From contig OX421506.1 of assembly GCA_949126835.1 (NCBI GenBank), positions 31,343,378 to 31,407,377 on the forward strand: DNA of 64,000 nucleotides, given 5' to 3'. The notes under the pieces were generated by a model. It was not told the origin of the DNA and searched no databases. It saw nothing but the letters and a program-made list of their open reading frames with translations. Source of the stretch: Anisus vortex (taxonomy: Eukaryota > Mollusca > Gastropoda > Planorbidae). A program made the position numbers and the translations under genes. This document shows, in pieces, positions 1-13,066 of the stretch (its first letter is position 1; each line of letters opens with the position of its first letter).

Positions 1-440
1 ATAAGAAACAATTCAGAAAAGAGCTGCAAGGTTCATAACTAGCGAATATTCACAACTGACAAGAGTGGGCTAACACCAATAGTCAAATCACTTAACCTAG
101 AAACAATATATTAGACAAGGGCAAAGAGAAAAGTAATAATGATACATAAGGCACTAAACTCGAATTGAGAACTACAACCCAATAACAACCTATTGCAATG
201 CTCAGATAAACATAAAGACAAAAACACTTTCCTTATCCCTAATGCGAGAACAAATGCATATTATATATGTACTTTCTTCCAAAGTGGTATGCTATTGGTA
301 TGCCTGGGCGAACCAGGAAAACCAGTAACTTAACATTATTTAAAACAATAAAAATGTAAGACTAGACTCGGACCACGGATGACCGTAGGGCGCAATAATC
401 TTCTTTATAGAAGGATCGTCTGTAATCTATAAGATAAGAG
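1..440 (+). mobile_element. LINE 3' end, L2/CR1-like
   Basis: The sequence encodes a decayed C-terminal tail of a non-LTR polyprotein (KRAAxFITSEYSQL..., LNLETL...), then ends near a repeated ...tataaga tail. Closely related copies lie at 45225-45370 plus 47268-47605, and shorter ones at 6465-6620, 14130-14370, 40376-40500, 42280-42420, 50815-50875, 52375-52545 and 62195-62300. The coding copies contain stops. Confidence 0.7.
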
Positions 441-442
441 GG

Positions 443-870
443 ACACGGTGGTCTAGAGGCAGTGCGCTTGACTGACGTACCGAACGTCGTGAATTTGAAA
501 CATGGTGAAGGGTATGAATAAGTTCCCGGGTCTGGAGTGTGTCCCCGAGCCTACCCAGCTCTGATGGGTACCTGACATTAGTTAGAGATTAGGCGGCGGG
601 GCACTGTGCTGGCCACACATTCCCCCCACCCTCGATCGCCCTGGCTACGTAAACTTGTGAACGCTTCGTCCCAAGCTCTATGGATCAAATTATTTTGACG
701 GGGATACTTTACATACCTCTTTATACTTCTGCGCAATTGCCCCCTCCTATCCTGATTACGCCACTGTATGGAGAAAGTAAAGTACAGGCTGGCCACACAA
801 TCCCCTCGTACGCAAAAGCTAATAACCATGGCGAACTCTGCTTCACAGTGGGCCCTGTATAGATCTTTCA
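443..870 (+). mobile_element. tRNA-derived SINE copies, one and a partial second
   Basis: A tRNA-like head (gggacacggtggtctag) is followed by the body shared with other copies here: cagctctgatgggtacctgac, ctggccacaca and gtgaacgc. A second 3' part begins near 784. Confidence 0.6.
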
Positions 871-1120
871 AGGATCCACCGACAGACATTATGTCAGATA
901 GAGAGACATGCAGGCAGACACAGAGAGGCAGACGGGCCCCCATTGCAACTAGGAATGCAGCTAATTAGATAGATATGCAGACACGACAGTGAGGGTTAAA
1001 CAGATAAAACAGACTTGTGTGATGCAGGGAATAAAATAAACACACTCGTCGACAGACGATGTTGAACTGTTTACACACGCCCACTTTTATACATAATACA
1101 GTGTCGTAGTTATCACAGTA

Positions 1121-2520
1121 TATCACAGGTTCAAAGTATATCACAGGTTCAAAATATATCACAGGTTCAAAATACATCACAGGTTCAAAATATATCACAG
1201 GTTCAAAATATATCACAGGTTCAAAATATATCACAGGTTCAAAATATATCACAGGTTCAAAATATATCACAGGTTCAAAATATATCAGATTCAAAATATA
1301 TCACAGGTTCAAAATACATCACAGGCTCAAAATACATCACAGGTTCAAAATATATCACAGGTTCAAAATATATCACAGGTTCAAAATATATCACAGGTTC
1401 AAAATATATCACAGGTTCAAAATATATCACAGGTTCAAAATATATCACAGGTTCAAAATACATCACAAGTTCACAGTATATCACAAGTTCACAGTATAAC
1501 ACAAGTTAACAATAAATAACAATATATCACAAGTGAACAATATATAACAAATTAACAGTATTTCAGACGTTCACAGTAGGCCCTATCACAAGTTCACAAT
1601 ATAGGCCCTATCACACGCTCACAATATAGGCCCTATCACAAGTTCACAATATAGGCCCTATCACAAGGTCACAATATAGGCCCTATCACAAGGTCACAAT
1701 ATAGGCCCTATCACAAGTTCACAATATATCAAAGGTTCACAATATATCACACGTTCACAATATATCACACGTTCACAATATATCACAATATATCACAAGT
1801 TAACAATATATAACAAATTAACAGTATTTCAGACGTTCACAATAGGCCCTATCACAAGTTCACAATATAGGCCCTATCACAAGTTCACAATATAGGCCCT
1901 ATCACAAGTTCACAATATAGGCCCTATCACAAGTTCACAATATAGACCCTAATCACAAGTTCACAATATAGGCCCTATCACAAGTTCACAATATAGGCCC
2001 TATCACAAGTTCACAATATAGGCCCTATCACAAGTTCACAATATAGGCCCTATGACAAGTTCACAATATAGGCCCTATCACAAGTTCACAATATAGGCCC
2101 TATCACAAGGTCACAATATAGGCCCTATCACAAGTTCACAATATATCATAAGTTCACAATATAGGCCCTATCACAAATTTACAATATAGGCCCTATCACA
2201 AGTTCACAATATATCACAAGTTCACAATATATCACAAGTTCACAATATATCATAAGTTCACAATATATCACACGTTCACAATATATCACAATATATGACA
2301 AGTTCACAATATATAACAAATTAACAGTATGTCACACGTTAACAGTAGGCTATATTACAAGTTCACAATATATCATAAGTTCACAGTGTATCACAAGTTC
2401 ACAATATATGACAAGTTCACAATATATAACAAAGTAACAGTATGTCACACGTTCACAGTAGGCTATATCACAAGTTCACAATATATCACAAGTTCACAAT
2501 ATATCACAAGTTCACAATGG
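1121..2520. repeat. Compound minisatellite, 18- and 25-bp units
   Basis: Units of atatcacaggttcaaaat (18 bp) run from 1121 to about 1500. Units of ggccctatcacaagttcacaatata (25 bp) run from about 1575 to 2170. An 18-bp form with caagttcac closes the array. All share the core tatcaca.gttca. Reading frames over it are periodic artefacts. Confidence 0.95.
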
Positions 2521-2539
2521 TCATAAAAATTTCGCATCA

Positions 2540-2680
2540 AATCGATCCATGGGGACTGCTTACCAATTTCCGTGGCCCCGGCGCACCAACCGCCTACACT
2601 CCCCACCCCTCCCAACTAAAGTCCAGATACCAATCAGACCAGGTACCCAGGGTTTTCACTACGCCATGTAGAAATGAAGT
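2540..2680 (-). mobile_element. Partial SINE
   Basis: The plus strand reads atccatggggactgcttacc and tttccgtggcc, a diverged 3' part of the SINE family better preserved at 10259-10530. Confidence 0.4.
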
Positions 2681-2699
2681 AAAAAAAAATTATTCAATA

Positions 2700-4360
2700 G
2701 AGGCCTAATTACTTTTAATTTAGAACACAAATACATGTAACTTGCTGCGGCAGAAGTCGTAGGTACGGGTACGCCTTACACCATATTTTTCGGAAGATTT
2801 CACCTTTTTCAGCAAGTCTTTTTGTCTTTTTTACGTATTTATAAAACTTTATGCTAGTCAGTCTGGTTTTTCTCGAACGATGGCACTAGATCTAGTAGGT
2901 ACTTGCATCGTCGATACAAGATGCGCAACATCCAACGCCATCTGTGAGTGTCAACATAAACTTGTTGATATAAATAAAACTAACTGCGGCTGTATTTACA
3001 TGTTGCGTCAAAAGATGGCGTTACTTCAGTACTTGAGCCAAGCTCGTAACAGTATTTTGCAAAATCAGGACGAAATTGGGTCTTGTCGGGATGTCGGGAC
3101 AAGACGGTCCATAACTGTGACGATCCCGATATATCGGGACGGATGGCGACCCTACACAGGCCCGACGTTGCTTGACATTGGTGATCGAATGAGAACCACT
3201 ATCTTCAACGTGGTATGCGTTTACAGAGAGAAATAAAGGAATGTTCAAATTAAGGAACGATTTCATCTGTATTTATTATGTAATTCAGCCATATTGTAAT
3301 GGCACATATTCTATATAATTCAAATAATCTAAATATATGCGCCGAGAATGAGTCATTTCATGAGATTTCAGAATTAAAGGACATTTCTTTCCATTTGAAA
3401 AAATCCCATCTCTTTATATATTTTTAAATAAATGCTCCATGTCCAGTACATTTGTAAAATATTTAGCTCACAGTTTGCATATTGGAATAAGCATATTTCT
3501 TTTTCAGTTTTAATAACATTTCGATCCATTTTCAATAACATTTCTTTACATTTTTAATAAAATTTCGTTCCATTTTTATTAATATTTCTTTACATTTTTA
3601 ATAAAATTTTGTTCCATTTTCAATAATATTTATTTACATTTGTAATAACACTTCTACCCCATTTTGAACTAAGCCAACCTATTTTTTTTTACATTTAGAA
3701 ATAATCCGATTTGTTTTCGTTTCTTTTCTTTTTTTTAAAGGCATTTTCTTCCATTATTTTATATAGTCTAGTTGCTTCATTTCTTAAAGACCTTTTTTTA
3801 TTCAAAATAGTTGGTCGATTCTGCCGATATATTATTAACATTAAATTCAAATATTAAAAACTAATGAGATTGTAAAAAAAATAATAATGAAAAAAAGAAT
3901 CAACTAATGAAATTCCAAAGTATCCAACCGACTTTTGACCTCACCTCCCACCCGGGGGGGGGGGGGGGGAAGGGGGCGTTAGGCTTTTAAGAACTCCCGA
4001 CTTCGCCAACTTGGGGAAATCAAGTACAAGTGTGTGGGGTGGTGGGAGGTGGGAGGTATTTAATGACTGTCATGCGATCCTCTGCTGGATGCGGCGTGCG
4101 GCGGGGACCAAATTGAATTCACGGGAGTGAAGATGTAATTTGTGCAACTCTCCGTCTCGGGCACCCTCAGCGTCGCAACCCCCTGCGCCACCACCCCCCC
4201 CTCCTCCTCCCAGCCCGACTAAGAACTCATTTTCCTCACAAGACGTTATTGTGCGACGCCACAGGTTGTCGGGTATTCCGTCTTGTTCAAGTGGAGGTCA
4301 TTTCTTTAGTGACGATAACAAGAAAAAAATTGTTGAAAAAAAAAGGAGAGAGAAATATAA
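2700..4360. other. Unassigned sequence, no gene recognised
   Basis: This stretch has a 118-codon frame at 2880-3236 with no family I recognise, degenerate A/T repeats of about 25 bp around 3480-3660, and a G run near 3953-3970. A short proline-rich frame follows near 4140. The end of the 118-codon frame holds self-complementary cgatatatcg next to gcgaccctac, which looks more like a transposon end than a gene. Confidence 0.4.
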
Positions 4361-6140
4361 AAATGGAGAGAGAGAAAGAGAGAGAGAGCGAAGAAAAATG
4401 TAGGAGGGAGAGAGAATAGAGGATTAGAGAGAGTGAAAGCCTTGATGTAGGATAGAGAGAACTGAGAAATGCACATAAGGAAAGGGGGAGAGAAAGAGCC
4501 TTAGAGAAATAGCCAAATAGAGCTTAGAGAAATAGACAAATAGAGCTTAGAGAAATAGACAAATAGAGCTTAGAGAAATAGACAAATAGAGGGTGAGATG
4601 AAACGTGTCAAATGGAAAGATAGAGAGGTAGCGGAAGAGAGAGAGAGAGATCGGGAAAAAGATAGAGAATAGAGCCAAAAATGAAAGAGAAGGCAAGAGA
4701 GACAAGGAGAGAGAGTAGGAAAATTGTCGAAAGAGAAAGAGAGAGAGAGATGGTGGCAAAAAAAGAAACAAAATGTCCGAGTTGAAAGAGATAGAGAGGT
4801 AGACTACAGATAAAGAAAGAGATGGGGGAGACCACGATGAGAGAGAAAGAGATAGTGGGAGACATGGAGATAGAGAGAAAGAGATAATGGGAGACATGGA
4901 GATAGAGAGAAAGAGATGGTGATAGACATGGAGATAGAGAGAAAGAGATAATGGGAGACATGGAGATAGAGAGAAAGAGATGGTGATAGACATGGAGATA
5001 GAGAGAAAGAGATAATGGGAGACATGGAGATAGAGAGAAAGAGATGGTGATAGACATGGAGATAGAGAGAAAGAGATAATGGGAGACATGGAGATAGAGA
5101 GAAAGAGATGGTGATAGACATGGAGATAGAGAGAAAGAGATAATGGGAGACATGGAGATAGAGAGAAAGAGATGGTGATAGACATGGAGATAGAGAGAAA
5201 GAGATAATGGGAGACATGGAGATAGAGAGAAAGAGATGGTGATAGACATGGAGATAGAGAGAAAGAGATAATGGGAGACATGGAGATAGAGAGAAAGAGA
5301 TGGTGATAGACATGGAGATAGAGAGAAAGAGATAATGGGAGACATGGAGATAGAGAGAAAGAGATGGTGATAGACATGGAGATAGAGAGAAAGAGATAAT
5401 GGGAGACATGGAGATAGAGAGAAAGAGATGGTGATAGACATGGAGATAGAGAGAAAGAGATAATGGGAGACATGGAGATAGAGAGAAAGAGATGGTGGGA
5501 GACATGGAGATAGAGAGAAAGAGATGGTGATAGACATGGAGATAGAGAGAAAGAGATAGTGGGAGACATGGAGATAGAGAGAAAGAGATAGTGGGAGACA
5601 TGGAGATAGAGAGAAAAAGATAGTGGGAGACATGGAGATAGAGAGAAAGAGATGGTGGGAGACATGAAGATAGAGAGAAAGAGATGGTGATAGACATGGA
5701 GATAGAGAGAAAGAGATGGTGATAGACATGGAGATAGAGAGAAAGAGATAGTGGGAGACATGGAGATAGAGAGAAAGAGATGGTGATAGACATGGAGATA
5801 GAGAGAAAGAGATAGTGAGAGACATGGAGATAGAGAGAAAGAGATGGTGATAGACATGGAGATAGAGAGAAAGAGATAGTGGGAGACATGGAGATAGAGA
5901 GAAAGAGATAGTGGGAGACATGAAGATAGAGAGAAAGAGATGGTGATAGACATGGAGATAGAGAGAAAGAGATAGTGGGAGACATGGAGATAGAGAGAAA
6001 GAGATAGTGGGAGACATGGAGATAGAGAGAAAGAGATAGTGGGAGACATGGAGATAGAGAGAAAGAGATGGTGATAGACATGGAGATAGAGAGAAAGAGA
6101 TAGTGGGAGACATAACGATAGAGAGTAAGAGATACATTGA
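4360..6140. repeat. Purine-rich satellite, 32-bp unit with 64-bp higher-order repeat
   Basis: A GA-rich run leads into about 40 copies of a 32-bp unit (gagacatggagatagagaga plus aagagatagtgg) from about 4839 to 6117. Between 4860 and 5500 two unit types (ataatgg and tggtgat) alternate strictly, so the true period is 64 bp. Because 32 is not a multiple of three and the unit has no minus-strand stop, all three minus frames stay open for 450-510 codons. Confidence 0.96.
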
Positions 6141-6464
6141 GAAACAAAGAATTGAGAGAGAAAGAATATGTCATGCGTTCATGTTTGTCAGTTATAGTTT
6201 CTGGTGTTTTCCACTGACACTGACAAGCTGTCAGTTGTCACTGCCAAAACAAGTAGGCTACGACAGACATCAAAGAGTTACCTGGGTTATTTTTGAGACT
6301 GAAGGTATGTGTTTTTATTTTCTTCATAACAGACAATAGACGTGTAGCGGTCCATTTTCTTTAACAGTGTGGTTCTTTTCTTCTCTTTCTCTTACACTAT
6401 AATATGTATGTTACATATAAGATATAAGATAACTTATAACATGACACAATTAACTTATCTTATC

Positions 6465-6840
6465 TTAGATATTACAGAAGAAGATTTTTTCGTCCTACGT
6501 TCATCCGTGGTCTGAGTCTAGCCTTGCATTTTGATAAGTTTTTTTTTTAATGATGAAAAGTTTCTGGTTTTTTTCTGGTTTGTTCAGGCAACCCATTTCA
6601 TGCCAGGATACCAGCGTTCATTCAAGTAAAGGTCTTTCAATTGTGTTCTAGATTTTAATATGTAATAATAATAGTGCTTGAATAGCGCATATCCCGATGA
6701 TGACAGTTCTTTGCGCTGACGACAGTTACAGAGTACAGACAACGAAAAAACAGACGAAAATGTAGGCTATATATGTACAGATGAACACTGCTACTGGAAT
6801 AGATGAGTCTTCAGCCGGCTCCTGAAGGTATCGAAGCTAT
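6465..6840 (-). mobile_element. Two LINE 3' ends, minus strand
   Basis: At 6465-6620 is the reverse complement of the tail seen at 47450-47600. At 6660-6840 is the end of a second family (ggatatgcgctat... and ccggctgaagactcat), whose plus-strand copy is at 50370-50715. Confidence 0.6.
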
Positions 6841-7726
6841 GTATGCATGGACATCAATTCATGCGGTGTGACTACAATATCAAAATTATAGATATTGTTT
6901 CTTGTGGCCATAAAATGTCTATACTATATGACAACTATATGTTTTATAAGGCCATACTAGATGTATACTATACATTCCCTATATACATAGCAAGACAGTT
7001 CGATATCCAGACTAAAGCTTTAGTATTTTGTATTCAATATAGGTAGTCTACTACTTTATCTGTTATATCAACACCATCGATTTAGAATATCAAATCTATA
7101 GATATTATTTATGCCCTCACTCTAAGACACTTCACATATATATTATATAAGAGACGGGAGCAAAAATTAAGTATAATGCGATACAGGTGAACATTTTGAA
7201 GTGCTATATATAAGTAACAGAAGAGAGTATAAAGTTTTTGTAAGTTTAACGTTGCACAAAAATGAAATTATAGCGCCTTTGCAATGAAAACTTTGAGAAC
7301 CTTTACCGTGTACTTTTGCTGATCAGATTTCTCGTGAATAAATCACTGGCCTACACATAAATCAATCCGCCGAAATAAATCAGTCTCGTTTACCTAAGTA
7401 GTGTTCTTATCTAAGTAGCGCTCTTTGCGAACTTCAATGGAATTAAGTAATGGTTCCTGGCGAAGTTTTAAAAAATAAATTTGTAATAAATTCACTAAAA
7501 GTTTGGTAAATGCTTGTCACGCTAAAGTTCAGTCCCCTCCCTGAAAAAATCCTGGTTTTGCTCCGGTGTATTACATTGGCTGTACCTGTCAACTATAAAA
7601 AGTTATTTTAAATAAAGCCTAGCCATCAACTGTTTATGGCTATAGTCACTAGTGTATGCATGTGTACCGTTTTAAGTCATCACAATATTCTTGAATATCT
7701 GAAAGATTACGTTATGTTTACTTATC
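6841..7726. other. AT-rich sequence, nothing recognised
   Basis: No exon, RNA gene or clear repeat was identified here. Confidence 0.5.
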
Positions 7727-8375
7727 ACTAGCTAAATTGCCCGGCGTTGCCCGGGGGGAAAATAAAACAAGCCTGCATAAGCTACAGATGAAAAAAAAAT
7801 TTATAAACTACAATGAACAGGAAGCTTTAGATTAAATAATTTAACAAAGTATTATTTTTACAAGCAGCTAAATACTGTGCGTACACACACGAACATACTA
7901 CATCAGAGCTTTAATTTATCGAAGTGGCTATTCGGACCCGATAGACTTAGTGATAAATAGTTAGTATCGGTTAGTTTAAATAGGTTAGGGATGGCTTTGT
8001 AGTATTTTTGGTAATAGTCAGTATCGGTTAGGTTGTAAAGGATAGGGAGAACTCAACTCTGATTGGTTATGTTCGTGTGTGTACGCACAGTATTGAGCTG
8101 CTTGTTTACTTTTTTTTTACTGAAGACATTAAAATTTAGGAAAGTATTTTTTTTTAAATATAGCAATAGGGTTAAAAATAGTCAAGTTTTTTTATTTAAC
8201 GTAAAGCTAAACTTCCCGGAGTTGCCCGTGGATTTTCAATCTTTTTTTTATAAAGTAAAATTAATTGAAATAAAACATTTTGGAAACAATAAATATATAG
8301 ACTAACTGGAGAATCGAACCCGGGTCGATCGCATGGCAGTCCGACACCTTATCCACTCAGCTAGCGAGGACATAT
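7727..8375. mobile_element. Unclassified repeat with tRNA-like minus-strand end
   Basis: The left part carries gctaaattgcccggcgttgc, echoed at 8202 by gctaaacttcccggagttgc. A 37-bp inverted pair (about 7862-7898 and 8068-8104) contains gtgcgtacacacacgaacat. The right end, read on the minus strand, looks like a tRNA with D-arm tagctgagtggataagg and T-arm gggttcgattc, but its acceptor stem does not close. Confidence 0.5.
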
Positions 8376-9060
8376 GTGCTAAGTCAAAGGCCAAAAGTGG
8401 AAATAATGTATTAGTTGCATTGTGGCATATGCATGGTGACCTATATATAATGAAGCACCGAAGTCGACTTATTTTTGGTTATTTTAATTTTTAAAAAGCA
8501 ATACGGTCTCATTCACTAAGGAACAAATACTGAATTGAGCAAGAACTACAACTTTGATGTATTTAAGCCTTGCCAAACACCACTACTTAAATGTCAGTGA
8601 TGGGTGGGGGGGGGGGGGGCTATGCACCCATTCGGCTCCCCCGTCCGATAGCTTCGATTTTGGTTATATATATATAATATATTTTAGTGAACTACCGCAA
8701 ATTTTGTTTTATTTTTAATAGAACAGGCTAATTACAGTAAGTTGTTTATTTTTTTTTTGTTTTTTTGGCTAGCTTTATGTAGGTTAGTGTTTGGGTGTAA
8801 CGTTTGCCTGTTTTCCGTGACAAACTTAACAAACTAGTGACCAAACTTGGAACCAACTACGCATGGGTTGTTATCCTGCTAATTATGCCAAATATGCGGG
8901 TCTTGGGTGTGTGTAGGCGTGGGAGGGAATGAGGGAGGGAGAGAGAGAGTAAGGAGGAGGGGCGGGGCTTAGTTAAAGCGTATGTACACAAAGTTCTACT
9001 GCCAGTTTGTTTAAATAGGTTTCTGACACTGGCGCAAGTACATGGATAATGACATCTAGA
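8376..9060. other. Unassigned, with G run and AT-rich stretch
   Basis: A G run of about 14-16 bases lies near 8606. The rest gives no gene signal. Confidence 0.4.
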
Positions 9061-9077
9061 TTCATGGCAAGCCGGGG

Positions 9078-9700
<623 letters not shown>

Positions 9701-10022
9701 GGTCTAATTCAGGCTCCAATATGTTTTGCCTATATCCTACGATAAAGTTAATCTGCGAGCAATTTAAAAAGACCATTTCTAGCCAACCTCTTTTATATCA
9801 ACAAAAAATGAAAACTTTCAAATAGACAAAAAAAAACGTTTAAACCCTTTCATCTATTAGAACGAGTATCTTTTATGTAGTTTTAAGTATTTGAAAATAA
9901 ACAACGTTAAAAGATTAATATAGGCCTATAGTCTAGTATACAAAGATAAGGCTTTATTCCTTTAGTTCAGAACTGGTATGTGAGCTAGGGATCAAAACAT
10001 TTGTTTGTTTCTAATTTTCACT

Positions 10023-10103
10023 TTAACCCTTACAGTCTCGGGCGCGTATATTGCGGAACTGAAGGCAGCATAGATAGAAGTAGGTCGGTACAGGAAGGGT
10101 TAA
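10023..10103. mobile_element. 81-bp TTAA element, copy 1
   Basis: It begins TTAACCCTTACAGTC and ends AGGAAGGGTTAA: a TTAA duplication with CCCTT/AAGGG ends, as in piggyBac-type MITEs. Two other copies have exactly the same length. Confidence 0.75.
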
Positions 10104-10234
10104 CCCATAATGACTGTTTATTACTATAGACTCGGCCGATGATATCAAAGGAATTCATTTTTTATGGATTAAAGGAAGACTGAACAAAGTATGTAGTATC
10201 ATTCATAAAAAAAAAAGTTGATATTCCTTATTGG

Positions 10235-10262
10235 CAGTGGCGTAACTAGAGAGGGGGGTTAA
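10235..10262. mobile_element. Possible DNA-transposon terminus
   Basis: CAGTGGCGTAACTAG is a familiar terminal motif of hAT-type elements. No partner end was found, as the SINE at 10259 adjoins it. Confidence 0.3.
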
Positions 10263-10530
10263 GTACGGTGCCCGTCGGAGCAACAAAAGCATAGGGCCGG
10301 TGAAGCAGCGTTTACCAGTTTCTGTTGCTACGGCATACTAGGGGATGTGTGGCCAGCCCAATGCCAAGCCGCCTTTACTTTACCCCAAATTAAGTCAGGT
10401 ACCCATCAGAGCTGGGTAGACTCAGGGAAACGCCTCCAGACCCGGGAACAAATACTAGCCATCGCCAGGATTCGAACCCAAAACTTTCGGAACACCAGTC
10501 GAACGCGCTCGGCCAGCGTGCCCCATCCAG
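10259..10530 (-). mobile_element. tRNA-derived SINE, near complete
   Basis: Read on the minus strand: A-box-like ctggccgagcgcg, B-box gggttcgaatcc, then cccgggtctgg, agctctgatgggtacctgac, ggtaaagtaaaggcggc and the 3' part around gaaactggtaaacgctgc. This is one of the best copies for defining the family, with that at 21396-21655. Confidence 0.8.
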
Positions 10531-11415
10531 TCCTGGGACACAATCCTTAATTTTATATCAGGATTCGAACCCGATCCTTCAAAGTGTCCGCTCGTGGATC
10601 AATTCGGTCCGACTGGATACTGCTATATGAATGAGTGAAACCCAATTTTACTAGCTTCAATATAGCTTCTACAAAGAAACCTGTCAGTTAAAAAAAAAAC
10701 TCTAATCTAGTTGTTTTTCCTCATCCCACACAATACACACAATTCTGTTACCATAGTAATTTATAGAAGCGTTATTGTCAATACAACAACGTGAGGTCTA
10801 TTGATCCTGGATTATAGTTGTCAATGTTTCATTGTTCGCATTTTTGCAACATGGAGCATCATATCATATAAAATTCCCCTTTTGAACTCTTGCTTTAGAC
10901 ATTGATAGACGAGTTGTCTTTTCTTTGTCTGTGTGTGTGTATGTTTTTGTGTGTGTGTGTGTGAATAGCAATTTTCAAAAAGGAGTGAGCAATGGAGGTA
11001 AATAGAGCCGCATCATGAATAATTTACCTTTTGGGTTTAAAAAAACAACAACAATCAACCTCACTGACCCAGATATACGATAGAGTCACTTGCCTTGCTA
11101 TAATTCTTCAGCCTCATTAACATACTGTTTAGAGGCAGACGACAACAAAAGACAGCCACACAGACACACACGCTTTATCGCGCCACCTTATAGACTCCTG
11201 TGTGTAAAAAGTACGTTTTATAAACTCCTGGCTGTTTCTAAAAGTCAGTAAATTGTAAAACTGAGCTAAATCCGAGAGCTAAAAGAAATGTAATAGTTAC
11301 AGCACGAGGCGCGATATGGAATATAGAGCAAGCAAACAACAATTATATAATTAGTAGTTCAAAGATGGCCGACATGTCGTCTGTTGCCCACTCCATCGCG
11401 TTTAGACTTCGTGTG

Positions 11416-11900
11416 CAGTGCTCCCTCTAAGCTGTGCCCGTGTGTGCACACACAACTCACCGAGTGCACACACACACACATTTTAACCGAGTGCTTAAAC
11501 GTATTTTGTCGGCGATTTTACCGGTCACCCGATATCTCGCTTGGTCTGCCGATGACGGCTGCTGGCAACACCAAGTTACCATCAGAGAATTCTACGGGAT
11601 ACATAACCTTGACCTAGATTTTAAAATGTTGATGTTCACTTCTGATGGTGCCTCTGTGACACTAGGCAGATCAAATGGCGTTGCATCACAGTTGAAGAAG
11701 GACGTTCAGCACTTAGTGCGGTAGAATTGTGTTGGATGGCATGAAGATTTTGAGATTTCTGATTCATGGAAGGAAGTCAACTTGATGATACAAGTTGTAA
11801 ATTTTAAAGTAAAGTACCAGTCGAACGAAATTGATCCATAGGTCCGGTGAAGCAGCGTTAATCAGTTTTTGTAACCGCAGCATACTATGCGAAACAAGTT
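11416..11900 (+). pseudogene. hAT transposase fragment, with SINE tail after it
   Basis: The left edge CAGTGCTCCCTCTAAG resembles a hAT terminal repeat. From 11620 the frame reads MLMFTSDGASVTLGRSNG, then VASQLKKDVQHLV, typical of the central domain of hAT transposases, and is followed by a stop and decayed sequence to about 11800. A partial minus-strand SINE lies at 11815-11895. Only one end and a small part of the transposase survive. Confidence 0.6.
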
Positions 11901-12985
11901 GAAATTGTCACAAATTATTTGTCGACCTTTCATAAAAATGTCACAGTTTAAAGAATTTGCAGTTTCTTCCGAGTGTGACTCAGTTAATTGTATACATTTG
12001 ATTGAAGTTAATTGTTTATCTAGACATCTTATACTTTATTCATTCGAAATATTTGTGATTTAGTCAAATGCTTTCATAATTACAGTGATGATCGTATTTC
12101 AAAGTACTGTCTAAAAAAAGCTAAATAATCAGAAATTCCACATAACAATTCAAGTTTTGACTGGTGTGTTATCTAAACTAGCTTCCTTAACAGTCGCATT
12201 AAAAAAAAAACGACACTTATGGAAGCATATCAACTTGCATGAGGTAAATTGAACAGATTGTGATTGCAGTACTTGAATGACACAGTGAAATAAAGTAATA
12301 TTAACAAAAACCTCTAAACAAACTTTCTGGAGAAGTTTTAGAAAATACTAACTCCATATTATCTTTTAGTGTTAGCGTTTGGGTGAAAGAATTCTAAAAA
12401 AAAAATGAAATTCACTAATGATTTGCTTTTAACTTGACTGCTGTGGCACAATGCAATTAATAGTTTCTGTTATTATTTTATTTTGTAGTAGGGTTCTGAT
12501 TTGATTCTCTTATGTGTCGTGTTTTATAGCCATTTAAAATAATAATCACACAGAATATATCTTCAAGCTTCAACTCTGTCTGCCGCTTAGAACAAGGGCA
12601 AGCACTCTCTAATTAAACTGCTTTCTTAAAACAAGAAACTGACATCTATAATATATACCATACATATTTATACCAGCATTGATTCGCAATTTAAAATAAA
12701 AGTAAAAATGAAATGTACACAAAGGAGTCCATACGCGAATGGATTTTTACAGTTTGTTATTTATTTATTTGTATTGTTAATCAATTTAAGCCACCTGACT
12801 TAACACCAAAAGCAATAATTATTATGATTTTGGAATTGCACACACCACTGACATCAGTTCACCTTATTCAAAGTACAAACAAGTGTAGGAAATAGTTTTT
12901 TCTTCAGCAGTACAAGGACTTTCAAGTTCTGAGTCTCAGAGAAAGAAAAACAGAAGCAAGCGGATAAACAGATTTCAAAGATATG
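11901..12985. other. AT-rich sequence, nothing recognised
   Basis: It contains a 60-codon frame at 12713 with a hydrophobic stretch (WIFTVCYLFICIV). I looked at it as a candidate signal-peptide exon for BMPER but found no convincing donor in the needed phase. Confidence 0.35.
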
Positions 12986-13066
12986 TTAACCCTTACAGTC
13001 CCAGGCGCGTATATAGCGGAACTGAAAGCAGCATAGATAGAAGTAGGTCGGTACGGGAAGGGTTAA
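12986..13066. mobile_element. 81-bp TTAA element, copy 2
   Basis: It has the same ends and the same 81-bp length as copy 1; the interior shares gcgcgtatat and gcagcatagatagaag. Confidence 0.75.

Noticed and set aside
2880..3236. 118-codon frame as a gene
   Set aside because: No recognisable family; its end overlaps sequence that looks like a transposon terminus.
4547..6174. Three overlapping minus-strand frames of 456-509 codons
   Set aside because: They exist only because a 32-bp unit without stops is repeated; all three frames read the same low-complexity peptide.
8300..8370. A tRNA gene on the minus strand
   Set aside because: D and T arms are recognisable but the acceptor stem and T stem do not pair; more likely a SINE head.
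12713..12895. 60-codon frame as the missing BMPER signal-peptide exon
   Set aside because: A hydrophobic stretch is present, but no donor in the phase required by the exon at 17562 and nothing to link them.
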